64,000 nucleotides of DNA, taken from the NCBI RefSeq assembly GCF_001592125.1, contig NZ_BCWI01000005.1:124001-188000 (forward strand), written 5' to 3'. This DNA comes from Microbacterium hominis NBRC 15708. GTDB taxonomy: Bacteria; Actinomycetota; Actinomycetes; Actinomycetales; Microbacteriaceae. Of the stretch, positions 8,538 to 17,068 are shown in pieces; positions within the stretch are counted from its first letter, which is position 1; each line of letters opens with the position of its first letter. A program made the translations under genes and the position numbers. Under the pieces are notes generated by a model. The model ran no database searches. It was not told the DNA's origin and was given only the letters and a program-made list of their open reading frames with translations.

Positions 8538-9341
8538 ATGGACAAAGCAGCCCCCCGCGGCCGACGCCTCCCCGCCGGGCGCAAGGCCGACCTGGCGGCC
8601 TACGTCGCCGAACACGGACAGGTCACCGTCGCCGAGCTGTCGGAGCACTTCGACGTCTCGATCGACACGGTGCGCCGCGACCTGGATCAGCTGCACCGCG
8701 AGGGCGCGCTCATCCGCACCCACGGCGGCGCCGTGAGCGCCACCGACGGCGCGCTGCGCGACCGGGGGCTGGATGTGCGCCTGCGCGTACAGGTGGAGGA
8801 GAAGGAGCGCATCGCCCGACTGGCGGCGGAGATGGTCGACGACGGCGCGGTCATCATGCTCAACGCCGGCACGACGACGCTCGCGGTCGCCCGCGCCCTG
8901 CGCAGTCACCGGGATCTGACGATCGCGACCAACAACCTGCGGATCCCCGCCGAGATCGCCCCCTCCGCCTTCCGCGACCTCTACGTCTTCGGCGGCGCGG
9001 TGCGCACCATCACCCAGGCGACCACCGGGCCGGTCACGTTCACGATGGCGGCCGGAGGACGCGAGCTCGACATCCGCTGCGACCTCGCGCTGGTCGCGGT
9101 GGGCGCCGTCGACGAGTCCGGGTACTCCACGAGCAACCTGGGCGACGCCACCATGATGGCGGAGATGATCGACCGCGCCGACCGCACCGCGGTGCTGGCC
9201 GACTCCTCCAAGCTCGGGCGGCGCCTGTTCGCGCAGGTCGCGCCCCTCGACGGCGCCGACTACCTGATCACCGACGCCCCGCCCGCGCCGGCCCTCGCCG
9301 CGGCGCTGGGTCAGGCCGGTGTCAGCGTGATGACACCCTGA
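8538..9341 (+). CDS. DeoR/GlpR-family transcriptional regulator
   Basis: A 267-residue repressor. N-terminal winged helix at about residues 20-70 (QVTVAELSEHFDVSIDTVRR), then the DeoRC sugar-phosphate sensor domain with LNAGTTTLAVA and the FGGAVR and ADSSKLGRR segments typical of the family. The ATG at 8538 has GGAGA just before it; an upstream in-frame start is less likely because it would add an unrelated N-terminus. It is divergent from the sugar operon and probably responds to one of its phosphorylated intermediates, releasing the two 15-bp repeats. Confidence 0.88.
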   Translation: MDKAAPRGRRLPAGRKADLAAYVAEHGQVTVAELSEHFDVSIDTVRRDLDQLHREGALIRTHGGAVSATDGALRDRGLDVRLRVQVEEKERIARLAAEMVDDGAVIMLNAGTTTLAVARALRSHRDLTIATNNLRIPAEIAPSAFRDLYVFGGAVRTITQATTGPVTFTMAAGGRELDIRCDLALVAVGAVDESGYSTSNLGDATMMAEMIDRADRTAVLADSSKLGRRLFAQVAPLDGADYLITDAPPAPALAAALGQAGVSVMTP

Positions 9342-9353
9342 CGCGACGCGACC

Positions 9354-9359
9354 TACAAT
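9354..9359 (+). promoter_or_regulatory. -10 box TACAAT, leaderless start
   Basis: Five of six matches to TATAAT, ending 6 bases before the GTG at 9366; no ribosome binding site lies between. Confidence 0.55.
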
Positions 9360-9365
9360 CGCAGC

Positions 9366-9728
9366 GTGGGCACCATCTATTACGGAGGGTCGGCGACGCC
9401 GATCCACATCGAGGACCGGGTGCTGGCGCACCTCAAGGTCGTCGTCGCGACGAAACTGCGCCGCGGCGAGAGTTTCACCGTCTCCTGGCAGCACCCCGAG
9501 GGCGAGCCCGGCGGTCGCAGCACGATCTGGCTGCATCCGTCCATCGCGCTGCGCTTCGTGTTCGACGACCCCGAGCCGACCGAGCTGAACCGGGCGTGGA
9601 TCGAGGAGCTGGCGCAGTCGGCCAGCTCGTCCGGCGGCATCCTCCTGACGGAGGAGCAGATCGAAGCCCCCGCCGACGAGGAGGCGCAGGACAACGCGCC
9701 GCAGACGGTCGCGGTCGCCGACGCCTGA
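9366..9728 (+). CDS. small conserved protein, DUF7882-like
   Basis: A 120-residue protein opening MGTIYYGGSATPIHIEDRV, with a core HLKVVVATKLRRGESF followed by SW and IWLHPS. The acidic C-terminal 25 residues look disordered. It is a clear paralog of the protein at 10124-10450. From memory this is a Microbacteriaceae-specific family (I believe DUF7882), sometimes mislabelled ATP-dependent DNA ligase; it has no ligase motif and its function is unknown. The GTG start is supported by TACAAT 6 bases upstream. Confidence 0.7.
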   Translation: MGTIYYGGSATPIHIEDRVLAHLKVVVATKLRRGESFTVSWQHPEGEPGGRSTIWLHPSIALRFVFDDPEPTELNRAWIEELAQSASSSGGILLTEEQIEAPADEEAQDNAPQTVAVADA

Positions 9729-9734
9729 GGGTCC

Positions 9735-10031
9735 TCACGTGGCCCGCACGGGCGGGAAATGCGCGATGGGGATCGGCCGACTCGCGGTCGACGACTCCTC
9801 CGCCCGCAGGAGGGCGTGGCCGCAGCTCAGGCACTCGTCCAGACGGCGATGGCGCGAGCGGCGCCGCGGACCCCGCATCCACACCGCGTCGTAGCCGTCG
9901 TCGCCTCGCTCGATGTACGCCACCACGAACTCCGCGTCGTTGGCGCCCACACGCGTGTCGCACAGTCGCCACGCATCGTCGTCGATGGGGATGAGTTCGA
10001 GGGGGCCGTCGATTCGCGCAGGATGCGTCAT
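9735..10031 (-). CDS. hypothetical protein with one CxxC pair
   Basis: About 98 residues, function not recognised. The N-terminal half reads like a small beta-rich domain (GPLELIPIDDDAWRLCD, then FVVAYIERG); the second half is Arg-rich with LDECLSCGHALL, a single CxxC-x-H that might bind metal. The ATG at 10031 has AAGGCGG about 8 bases upstream; an alternative ATG at 10049 would add six residues. It converges with the DUF7882-like gene before it, 6 bases apart. Confidence 0.55.
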   Translation of the reverse strand: MTHPARIDGPLELIPIDDDAWRLCDTRVGANDAEFVVAYIERGDDGYDAVWMRGPRRRSRHRRLDECLSCGHALLRAEESSTASRPIPIAHFPPVRAT

Positions 10032-10123
10032 CACCGTCACCGCCTTCATCCCCCAGTCTGCGCGTCGCGCAGACGACGGACGAGGGGATTGACAGGCCCC
10101 TGCCGACGTGAGAGGTGCGGCGC

Positions 10124-10450
10124 TCAGCCGGTCATGACCTCGCCGCTGTAGGGGCCTTCGGGCTCGGGCACGATCTGGAGCCCGGCGGTGGAGTTCGCGG
10201 CGTGGGTCAGCGCCTCGAGCCACGCGCGGTTGAGCGCCGGCTGGCGGCTGCCGTGGTACGTGTACACGAGCGACGCGTGCGGGTGCAGCCAGATCGCGGT
10301 GCGCCCGTCGCCGAGGCTCGTGTCGTTGCGCCAGCTGAAGGTGAACGTCTCGCCGCGCCGCAGCTTCTGACTGATGACGACCTGCAGGTGCGCGAGCACC
10401 CGGTCGTCGAACTCCGCTTTGACACTGCCGTCGTAACTGAACCGTCCCAC
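10124..10450 (-). CDS. small conserved protein, DUF7882-like paralog
   Basis: A 108-residue paralog of the protein at 9366-9728: it shares YxGS near the start, then DRVLAHLxVV, KLRRGExFTxSW, IWLHP, and LNRAWxEALT. The C-terminus differs. The GTG at 10450 is chosen because the homology begins there and a TACGGT box ends 6 bases upstream; the open frame further upstream shows no homology. Function unknown. Confidence 0.7.
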   Translation of the reverse strand: MGRFSYDGSVKAEFDDRVLAHLQVVISQKLRRGETFTFSWRNDTSLGDGRTAIWLHPHASLVYTYHGSRQPALNRAWLEALTHAANSTAGLQIVPEPEGPYSGEVMTG

Positions 10451-10456
10451 GGCTCT

Positions 10457-10462
10457 ACCGTA
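10457..10462 (-). promoter_or_regulatory. -10 box TACGGT, leaderless start
   Basis: Minus-strand TAnnnT ending 6 bases before the GTG at 10450. Confidence 0.5.
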
Positions 10463-10490
10463 CTGCGAGCTTCCGACGCCGGCGCGCCGC

Positions 10491-10766
10491 TCAGGCCAGT
10501 GCCGCGGTGCGGCGGGAGATCTCCGCGCACGCGCGATCGGCCCCGACGACGTCGGACGCCAGCGAGGTGGTGGCGTCGAGCACCGCCACGGGGATGCCGC
10601 TGCCCAGCAGCATCCGGCAGACACTGAGCGATCCGTCGTCGATGCTGGGGAACTCCACGATGTCTGTCGACCCGGTCTGCACCAGCCGCTGGGCGTACGT
10701 CAGCACCGCGTCCGCGACGTCATCGGTGGTGAGGATGCGGTGACCCTCGATCAGAATGTCTTTCAC
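10491..10766 (-). CDS. hypothetical protein, 91 residues
   Basis: Not recognised as a known family. It reads MKDILIEGHRILTTDDVADA and ends in an Ala/Arg-rich helix. Predicted soluble and mixed alpha/beta, with no signal peptide or metal motif. The GTG start at 10766 has GGCGAGG about 7 bases upstream. It shares direction with the DUF7882-like paralog 40 bases downstream, which has its own promoter. Confidence 0.55.
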   Translation of the reverse strand: MKDILIEGHRILTTDDVADAVLTYAQRLVQTGSTDIVEFPSIDDGSLSVCRMLLGSGIPVAVLDATTSLASDVVGADRACAEISRRTAALA

Positions 10767-10904
10767 GGCTCGGCCTCGCCAGGGAATCGTCAGAACAACG
10801 TCGGGTGGGAGTCCACAGTCAACCGAACCGGGCGGGCGACGACGAGGGGGTTGACAGCCTCCGGCGACCCTGTCAGGCCCCGGCGCCGGCGGCGCCCCGC
10901 GCAC

Positions 10905-12011
10905 TCACGCGCGGCGGTAGTCCGCCACCATCGGGCAGTCGAACGGGTCGCGGGCCGCGAGGCCGACGCGGTTGAGGTAGTCGATGACGATGGCGTACGA
11001 GCGCCAGACGCTCGTCTCCGTGTACGGGATGCCGGCGCCCTTGCAGTAGTCGCGGACCACGGCACGCGCCTTCGAGAGGTGCGGTCGGGCCATGCTGGGG
11101 AAGAGGTGGTGCTCGACCTGGTGGTTCAGACCGCCGAACATCCAGGTCGCCCACCAGCCGCCCGTGATGTTGCGCGACGTGCGCACCTGCTTCGTGAAGA
11201 AGTCGAGGCGGGCGCTCGCGTCGACGATCGGCATCCCCTTGTGGTTGGGGGCGAACGAGGCGCCCATGTACACGCCGAACACCGCGAGCTGCACGCCGAG
11301 GAAGGCGAACGCCATGCCGAGGGGCAGGAGCAGGAAGACCGGGACGATGACGACGGCCAGACGCGTCGTGATCAGCGCCAACTCCAGTCCGCGCTTCTTG
11401 ACCGGCTGGCGCGACAGGAGGTGGCGGATGCCGTGGGCGTGGAGGTTGAGGCCCTCGAGCGTCAGCAGCGGGAAGAAGAACCAGCCCTGGCGACGCGTGA
11501 TGAACCGGCGGATGCCGCGCGCCTGCACGGCGTCCTCGACGAGGAACGAGATCGTGTCGACCTCGATGTCCGGGTCCTTGCCGACGCGGTTGGGGTTCGC
11601 GTGGTGGCGGGAGTGCTTGGAGTCCCACCACGAGTAGCTGATGCCGACGACGCCGGCGGCGAGGATGCGGGCGAGGCGATCGTTGGCCGGGCCGGAGGAG
11701 AGGATCTGGCGGTGCGCCGCCTCGTGGGCGAGGAACGCGACCTGGGTGAGCACGATGCCCAGCGCCGCCGCGATCAGCAGCTGGAACCAGCTCTGCCCCA
11801 GGAGCACGAAGCCCGCGACGCACCCGCCGAGGCACAGCGCGAGCGCCGCGCCGACGAGCGCGTAGAACACGGGCGCGCGGCGCAGCAGGCCGAGCTCCTT
11901 CACGACCTGCGACACCTGGGTGTACGACCGAGCCACCGACGGGAACGTCTCCGACGTCGCGTAGGTCTGTCGAATCGGTCCGAGAGTGGATGCGGGGGCG
12001 ATGGTGGCCAT
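10905..12011 (-). CDS. membrane fatty acid desaturase
   Basis: A 368-residue integral membrane di-iron desaturase. Three histidine boxes are visible: HEAAH, HSRHH, and QVEHH; the last has the Q-x-x-H-H form seen in front-end and linoleoyl-CoA-type desaturases as well as actinobacterial DesA3-like enzymes. About four membrane helices lie around residues 50-95 and 205-250. The ATG at 12011 (MATIAPAST) is preferred over one nine codons upstream because ACGGAG lies about 7 bases before it. It probably adjusts membrane fluidity; the double-bond position cannot be told. A soluble electron donor is not encoded nearby. Confidence 0.87.
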   Translation of the reverse strand: MATIAPASTLGPIRQTYATSETFPSVARSYTQVSQVVKELGLLRRAPVFYALVGAALALCLGGCVAGFVLLGQSWFQLLIAAALGIVLTQVAFLAHEAAHRQILSSGPANDRLARILAAGVVGISYSWWDSKHSRHHANPNRVGKDPDIEVDTISFLVEDAVQARGIRRFITRRQGWFFFPLLTLEGLNLHAHGIRHLLSRQPVKKRGLELALITTRLAVVIVPVFLLLPLGMAFAFLGVQLAVFGVYMGASFAPNHKGMPIVDASARLDFFTKQVRTSRNITGGWWATWMFGGLNHQVEHHLFPSMARPHLSKARAVVRDYCKGAGIPYTETSVWRSYAIVIDYLNRVGLAARDPFDCPMVADYRRA

Positions 12012-12172
12012 GTCCGGCTCCGTTGATCGGCGGTCCATCGCACCACGCGATGCCCGTTGGGCGAAGCCAAAGGCGGATGCCGATCGCTGGTCCCGACACT
12101 ACGCTTACGTCTATACGGCTCCGGGCATACTCTCCGGCCCGATCCCCTGCTCCCAGCCCTCAAGGACGCGGC

Positions 12173-13090
12173 ATGACACTCGCACTGGCGATCGATCTCG
12201 GCGGCACGAAGATCGAAGCGGCCCTGGTCGACGACGACGGCGGGATCGTCGAGGGCTCCCGGCGACGGACGCCGACGGGGGCCGGCGCCGCCTCGGATGT
12301 CACCGTGCTCGCACGCGGCCTCGCGGAGGTGATCGACGGATGCCGCGCGCACCCGCGCTGGAGCGAGGTCGCCGCCGCGGGGATCGGCGCCGCCGGGCCG
12401 ATCGATCTGGCCGCCGGCACCATCGCGCCGATCAATCTCCCCGCTGCCCACGGCTTCGGCATCGTCGAGGCGGTGCGCGCGGCGAGCGGGCTCGACGGCG
12501 TCACACTGCGCCTGGACGGCACCTGCATCGCACTCGCCGAGGCGTGGCGGGGCGCCGCCCGGGGCGTCCGCAACGCGATCGTCTTCGTCGTCTCGACCGG
12601 CGTCGGCGGCGGCATCCTGTCGGACGGACGACTCGTCGCCGGAGGGTCGGGCAACGCCGGGCACCTCGGGCAGATGCTCGTCGCCGACATCGACGGCGAC
12701 CCGGCGGCATCCACCCTCGAGCAGCGCGCCTCGGGACCGCACACCGTCGCGTGGGCGCAGGAGCGGGGTTGGACGGGCTCGACCGGCGAGGAGCTCGCGT
12801 CCGCGTATCGGGACGGCGACCGCATCGCCCGGGCGGCCGTCGCCCGCTCCGCGCACGCGGTCGGGATCGGCCTGGCGAGCGCCGCGACGCTGCTCGACCT
12901 GGAGCTGGCGGTCGTCGGCGGGGGCTTCTCGTTCGTCGCCGACGACTACCCGCACCAGATCGAGGAGGTCGTGCGCGCCTCGGCGATCAACGGGTACGCC
13001 GCGCGACTGCCCGTCGTGCGCGCGGGCCTGGGCGGCGACGCCCCGCTCATCGGCGCGGCGGCGCTCGTGCACCGCGCCGACCTGCTCTGA
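12173..13090 (+). CDS. ROK-family sugar kinase or regulator without zinc cysteines
   Basis: A 305-residue ROK protein. The phosphate loop AIDLGGTKIEAAL opens the protein and GTGVGGGI-type glycine-rich sequence (STGVGGGILSDG) lies mid-protein. The usual zinc motif CxCGxxGC after the GH pair is missing: GNAGHLGQ is followed by a segment without cysteines. No N-terminal HTH, so it is a kinase rather than an XylR/NagC-type repressor. AAGGA lies 7 bases before the ATG. Sugar specificity is unknown; glucokinase-like activity is possible. It is divergent from the desaturase gene. Confidence 0.8.
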   Translation: MTLALAIDLGGTKIEAALVDDDGGIVEGSRRRTPTGAGAASDVTVLARGLAEVIDGCRAHPRWSEVAAAGIGAAGPIDLAAGTIAPINLPAAHGFGIVEAVRAASGLDGVTLRLDGTCIALAEAWRGAARGVRNAIVFVVSTGVGGGILSDGRLVAGGSGNAGHLGQMLVADIDGDPAASTLEQRASGPHTVAWAQERGWTGSTGEELASAYRDGDRIARAAVARSAHAVGIGLASAATLLDLELAVVGGGFSFVADDYPHQIEEVVRASAINGYAARLPVVRAGLGGDAPLIGAAALVHRADLL

Positions 13091-13151
13091 CGTCGGCGGC
13101 GCGTGGCCCGCTCGTGTTGACGATGTCGGCACCCGGTGCTTGCATCTGCTC

Positions 13152-13934
13152 ATGCGTCACATCACATCGGCCGACGGCACCGCCATCGCCCTGCACGAGA
13201 CCGGAACCGGTCCCGCCGTCGTCATCGTCAACGGCGCCCTGTCGACAGCGCGGGATGCCGCGCCCCTCGCCGAGGCGCTGGCGCGCGCCGGCTTCCGCGC
13301 GGTGACGTACGACCGCCGCGCCCGCGGCGACAGCGGCGACACCCGGCCCTCCGCCCCGCTCCGGGAGACCGAGGACCTCGCGGCGGTGGTCGCGGCCGCC
13401 GGCGGCGCGGCCGCGGTCCTCGGTCATTCGTCCGGCGCCGTGCTGGCGCTGTACACGGCCTCGCTCCCCTCGGGCGGCGGGATCCGTCGGCTGTTCCTCT
13501 CGGAGCCGCCGTTCCACTTCGGCGTCCACGAGCCGGCCGTCGACCTCGCGGACCGCATCCAGGCCCTGGTCGACGCCGGCGACGAGGAGGAGGCCGTCGT
13601 GCTGTTCCAGCGGGAGGCGGTCGGCCTGCCCGAGGCGATGATCGCGCAGTTCCGCGCGACCCCGATGTTCGCGCAGATCGTTCCGCTCGCGCAGTCCACG
13701 GTCTACGACGCCGCGCTCACCCGTGAGCTGTCGACCCCGGACGAGGGGATGCTGTCGGTCGCCGTCCCGGTCACGATCCTCTGCGGGCAGCAGACGTTCC
13801 CGATGCTGTCGGCCGCGGCGCAGCGCCTGTCCGCGGCCATGCCGGCCGCGGAGCTTCTCATCGTGCCCGAGTCGGTCGGTCACCGCCTCGACCCCGCCGC
13901 CGCGACGACGATCGTCGCCGAACGCTGGGCCTGA
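13152..13934 (+). CDS. alpha/beta hydrolase
   Basis: A 260-residue alpha/beta hydrolase. Nucleophile elbow GHSSG near residue 95, oxyanion-side VNGALS near residue 29, and a late VGHRLDP giving the catalytic His. Substrate unknown. The ATG at 13152 lacks a ribosome binding site; upstream TTGACG (13117-13122) and a weak TTGCAT 17 bases later, 6 bases before the ATG, suggest a leaderless start. A TTG four codons earlier is the alternative. Confidence 0.75.
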   Translation: MRHITSADGTAIALHETGTGPAVVIVNGALSTARDAAPLAEALARAGFRAVTYDRRARGDSGDTRPSAPLRETEDLAAVVAAAGGAAAVLGHSSGAVLALYTASLPSGGGIRRLFLSEPPFHFGVHEPAVDLADRIQALVDAGDEEEAVVLFQREAVGLPEAMIAQFRATPMFAQIVPLAQSTVYDAALTRELSTPDEGMLSVAVPVTILCGQQTFPMLSAAAQRLSAAMPAAELLIVPESVGHRLDPAAATTIVAERWA

Positions 13935-14019
13935 CGGCGCACCCGGGCAATCCGTTTCCCCGCGAGCCCCGAACAACCTCCGTCACGACACCCGTCGCGA
14001 CCTGAACAGGAGGTCAGTC

Positions 14020-14427
14020 ATGAGCTCGTCACCGAACCGCCTCGTCGCCGTCGTCTTCGGCGCCGTCTACCTCGTCGTCGGAGCCCTCGGCTTCGCCGTC
14101 ACCGGCGGCGTGGGGTTCCTCGCCACCGACGGCGGGCTGCTGCTCGGCATCTTCGCCGTCAACCCGCTGCACAACATCGCCCACCTTCTGATCGGTGCCG
14201 CGCTCGTGATCGCCGGCCTCAGCGGTGTGCGTGCCGCCAAGACCGTCAACGCCACGATCGGCGCGGCCTACCTGCTGCTCGGCGTGGTCGGCTTCTTCCT
14301 GGTCGGCACGTCCGCGAACATCCTGGCGCTCAACGTGCCCGACCACTTCCTGCACCTCGGCAGCGCGATCGTGCTGCTGGGCGTGGGCCTCGGCGCGGAG
14401 CGCGGCGCACGGTCGGTCACGGCATGA
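14020..14427 (+). CDS. DUF4383 membrane protein
   Basis: A 135-residue protein with four membrane helices and the NPLHNIAHLLIGA motif between helices that marks the DUF4383 family, common in actinobacteria and of unknown function. A strong CAGGAGG lies 6 bases before the ATG. Its stop overlaps the next start (ATGA), so the two genes form one unit. Confidence 0.8.
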   Translation: MSSSPNRLVAVVFGAVYLVVGALGFAVTGGVGFLATDGGLLLGIFAVNPLHNIAHLLIGAALVIAGLSGVRAAKTVNATIGAAYLLLGVVGFFLVGTSANILALNVPDHFLHLGSAIVLLGVGLGAERGARSVTA

Positions 14428-14963
14428 GCGCGCCCTCCCACGCCGCGGCCGCCCCGGGAGCCGCTCTGCGCGCCTGGATCGTCCCGCTCGCGTGGGGGGC
14501 GGGACTCATCTCGATCGGCATGGGGGCGGCGGCCGTCACCGCCGCCTCCTCGTCCGTCTGGGGTCGGGGGATCGGTATCGTCCTCGCGACCGCCGGCGCG
14601 GCCTGGCTCGCCTGGGGCGCCGCGGCGCTGGCTGCCGGACGTCTGCCGATCCCCCGAACCGCGGCGGCGTCGACGCTCGTCACTGTCATCGGCGTCGCCG
14701 CGCTCCTCGCCGCGACCGGAGGCCGCGCGAGCGTGCTGGCCGCCGCCGTCGCGATCGTGCTCCTACTTCTGGTGGCCGTCATGACCATCGCCGCCGCGCG
14801 CCGCGGCCCGTCCGCGCCCGGTGCCATCCGCACGGTGCCGCTGCTGCTCGCCGCGGCGATCGTGGCGGTGGTGACCACCCCGGCGCTGGGCGCCGTGCAG
14901 GACGCGGCGCTGCTGCGCACCGACGGCACCGTCATCGTGGTCGACCCGCACGCCGGCCACTGA
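14424..14963 (+). CDS. hypothetical membrane protein
   Basis: A 179-residue protein not assigned to a named family. Five hydrophobic segments (about residues 17-42, 48-70, 83-100, 103-123 and 137-155), followed by a 25-residue polar tail (LLRTDGTVIVVDPHAGH) probably outside the membrane. It overlaps the DUF4383 gene by 4 bases and is probably co-translated with it. Confidence 0.7.
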   Translation: MSAPSHAAAAPGAALRAWIVPLAWGAGLISIGMGAAAVTAASSSVWGRGIGIVLATAGAAWLAWGAAALAAGRLPIPRTAAASTLVTVIGVAALLAATGGRASVLAAAVAIVLLLLVAVMTIAAARRGPSAPGAIRTVPLLLAAAIVAVVTTPALGAVQDAALLRTDGTVIVVDPHAGH

Positions 14964-14984
14964 CGGCGGGGCGGCGCGGGACGG

Positions 14985-16112
14985 TCAGGAGAGCGTGCGC
15001 GCGAAGGGGTCGAATCCGTCCGGCAGCAGCGGGACGTCGGCCACGGTGCTGTCGATCGTGAGCGTCTGCCCGGTGCCGGCGGACTCCTGCGCCGAGAGCA
15101 TGACGTCCAGCACGTGGTAGCCGAGCTCTCCGGTCGCGACGTGCGGACGGCCGTCCGCGATGGCGCGGGCCATGTCGAGCACGCCCAGTCCGCGGCCGAC
15201 CACGGTGCCCTGCTCCTCGACCTCGATCCACTCCTGCTCGAAGCGCATGCCGTCGCGGATGACCCCGAGCGGCTTGACGTAGGCCGTCCGCCCGGTGAAA
15301 GCGTTCGGGTCGGGCAGGACGATGGTGCCCTCCGAGCCGTGGATCTCGATGACGCCGTGGCGCTCCAGCGCCGAGTCGAAGCTCAGCAGGTGGGTGCCGT
15401 GCTGGCCGCCGGCGAACGAGGTCAGCACCTGGACCGTGGAGGGCACCTCGACGGGGAAGCTCTCCCCCGCCCGCGGGCCGGTGTGGATCTGGCGCGTCGT
15501 CTGCCAGCGCGAACCGCGGGCGGTGACGCCGGCGACGGGGCCGAGCAGGCTCACGAGGGCCGAGAAGTAGTACGGGCCCATGTCCAGGAGCGGGCCGGCC
15601 CCCTGGGCGAACAGGAACGCGGGCTCGGGATGCCAGAGGTCGGGCCCCTGCGTCTGGAACGACGTCTGCACGAACAGCGGCGTGCCGATGACACCGTCGC
15701 GGATGGCGCGCTTGGCGGTCTGGAAGCCGGGCCCGAGGATCGTGTCGGGCGCCGAGCCGACGCGCACGCCGGCGGCATCCGCCTGCGCGAGCAGCTCGCG
15801 CGTGCTCTCACGGTCCAGGCCCAGCGGCTTCTCGGTCCAGACGTGCTTGCCGGCGGCGACCGCCGCCTGGGACACCGCGACGTGCACCGCCGGGATCGTG
15901 AGGTTGACCACGAGGTCGACGTCGGGATTGGCCAGCACGTCCTCGCCCGTTCCCCAGCTGGGCACGCCGTGCTCCTCGGCCTTCGCCCGGGCGCGCTCGG
16001 GCAGCAGGTCGCCCACCGCCACGACCTCGACGTCGGGGAACGAGGTCAGGTTCTCCAGGTAGGTCTGGCTGATGACTCCGGTGCCGATGACACCGACGCG
16101 CAGGGCGCTCAC
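14985..16112 (-). CDS. Gfo/Idh/MocA-family oxidoreductase
   Basis: A 375-residue NAD(P)-dependent sugar dehydrogenase family protein. Rossmann motif GVIGTGVISQ at the start, the conserved EKPLG (catalytic Lys) near residue 95, then the GFO_IDH_MocA C-terminal domain with LLDMGPYYF. The GTG at 16112 overlaps the preceding isomerase stop by 4 bases. With a sugar phosphate isomerase-like partner it probably oxidises or epimerises a cyclitol or sugar. Expression should be controlled by the divergent TetR protein. Confidence 0.87.
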   Translation of the reverse strand: MSALRVGVIGTGVISQTYLENLTSFPDVEVVAVGDLLPERARAKAEEHGVPSWGTGEDVLANPDVDLVVNLTIPAVHVAVSQAAVAAGKHVWTEKPLGLDRESTRELLAQADAAGVRVGSAPDTILGPGFQTAKRAIRDGVIGTPLFVQTSFQTQGPDLWHPEPAFLFAQGAGPLLDMGPYYFSALVSLLGPVAGVTARGSRWQTTRQIHTGPRAGESFPVEVPSTVQVLTSFAGGQHGTHLLSFDSALERHGVIEIHGSEGTIVLPDPNAFTGRTAYVKPLGVIRDGMRFEQEWIEVEEQGTVVGRGLGVLDMARAIADGRPHVATGELGYHVLDVMLSAQESAGTGQTLTIDSTVADVPLLPDGFDPFARTLS

Positions 16113-16933
16113 TTGACGTACCCCCCGTCGCGGAGGAAGGCGTAGCTGGCGGCGATGTCCTCGAACACGTCTCCCGGGGCCTTGTCGTACTCGATGACGG
16201 CGTAGCGGATCGCGGTGCCGGCGGTCAGCGCCTCCGCGAGCGGGACGTCGGCGGTGCCGGCGTGACGCTGGTCGAGGCTGTCCGAGCCGAACGAGCCGGC
16301 GCCCGGAGCCCACGGGTTGGATGCCGGGACGACACCGTCCTTGACGTGCACCGCGACGAGGCGATCGCCCAGCGCGGAGACGAGAGCCGGCACGTCCTGG
16401 CCGCCGGTCAGCGCCCAGAAGAGGTCGAGCTCGAGCTGCACGCGCTCGTCGGTCAGCGCGACGAAGCGCTCGTAGGCGGTGGCGCCGTCGAAGGAGGCGA
16501 CGAACTCCTGCGCGTGGTTGTGGTAGCCGACGCTCAGGCCGAACTCGGCGGCCTTCTCGGCGGCGCGGTTGAGGCGGTCGGCGATGTCGGCGACGCCGTC
16601 GGCCGTCAGCCACCGCTCGGGGGCGACGAACGGGTCGATGACCGTGGTCATGCCGATCTCGGCGGCGGCGGCGAACACCACCTCGGGGGCGGGGGTCGGG
16701 ATCTCGCCGTCCGGGGTCCAGAGCGTGTCGGACAGCAGCGGCGCGTGCCCGGTGGGCGATGCGAGGCCGCTGGCATCCAGCGCGGCGCGGATCTGCGTCG
16801 GACGGGAGACGAAGTCGAACGCCTCCACGTTGCGCAGGCCGATCGCGGCGAGCTTGTCGAGCGAGCCCCCCATGTCGGCGGTGAACTCCTTGGCCAGCGT
16901 GTAGAGCTGGACGGAAGCGACGGGCAGTGTCAT
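16109..16933 (-). CDS. sugar phosphate isomerase/epimerase (xylose isomerase-like TIM barrel)
   Basis: A 274-residue TIM-barrel protein of the AP endonuclease 2/xylose isomerase-like family. Metal-site candidates: GYHNH, LELDLFWA, VHVKDG, and VIEYDKAPG near the end. Such enzymes act as epimerases, isomerases or dehydratases, often beside a Gfo/Idh/MocA oxidoreductase as here. GAAGGA lies 8 bases before the ATG. It is the first gene of a two-gene operon. Confidence 0.85.
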   Translation of the reverse strand: MTLPVASVQLYTLAKEFTADMGGSLDKLAAIGLRNVEAFDFVSRPTQIRAALDASGLASPTGHAPLLSDTLWTPDGEIPTPAPEVVFAAAAEIGMTTVIDPFVAPERWLTADGVADIADRLNRAAEKAAEFGLSVGYHNHAQEFVASFDGATAYERFVALTDERVQLELDLFWALTGGQDVPALVSALGDRLVAVHVKDGVVPASNPWAPGAGSFGSDSLDQRHAGTADVPLAEALTAGTAIRYAVIEYDKAPGDVFEDIAASYAFLRDGGYVK

Positions 16934-17015
16934 GACGTGCGTCCTTCGAACCTCGTTGTCTCGTGTGTACGGCGTCGCCGGCTCGTCGTCCGTTCGGCGC
17001 TGAGGCGACGGTATC

Positions 17016-17041
17016 ACAAAACCTCCACCTGGAGGTTTTGT
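17016..17041. promoter_or_regulatory. TetR operator, perfect 12-bp palindrome
   Basis: ACAAAACCTCCA and its exact complement separated by CC. It lies between the divergent tetR-type gene and the isomerase/oxidoreductase operon, just upstream of the tetR -10 box, so it could repress both. Confidence 0.75.
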
Positions 17042-17055
17042 TTCCCGCCATCGGC

Positions 17056-17061
17056 TAGGTT
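17056..17061 (+). promoter_or_regulatory. -10 box TAGGTT, leaderless start
   Basis: TAnnnT ending 7 bases before the GTG of the tetR-type gene; the palindromic operator occupies the -35 region. Confidence 0.55.
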
Positions 17062-17068
17062 GGATGCC

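Noticed and set aside
9366..9728. ATP-dependent DNA ligase
   Set aside because: Database labels of this kind exist for the family, but the protein has 120 residues and no KxDG ligase motif.
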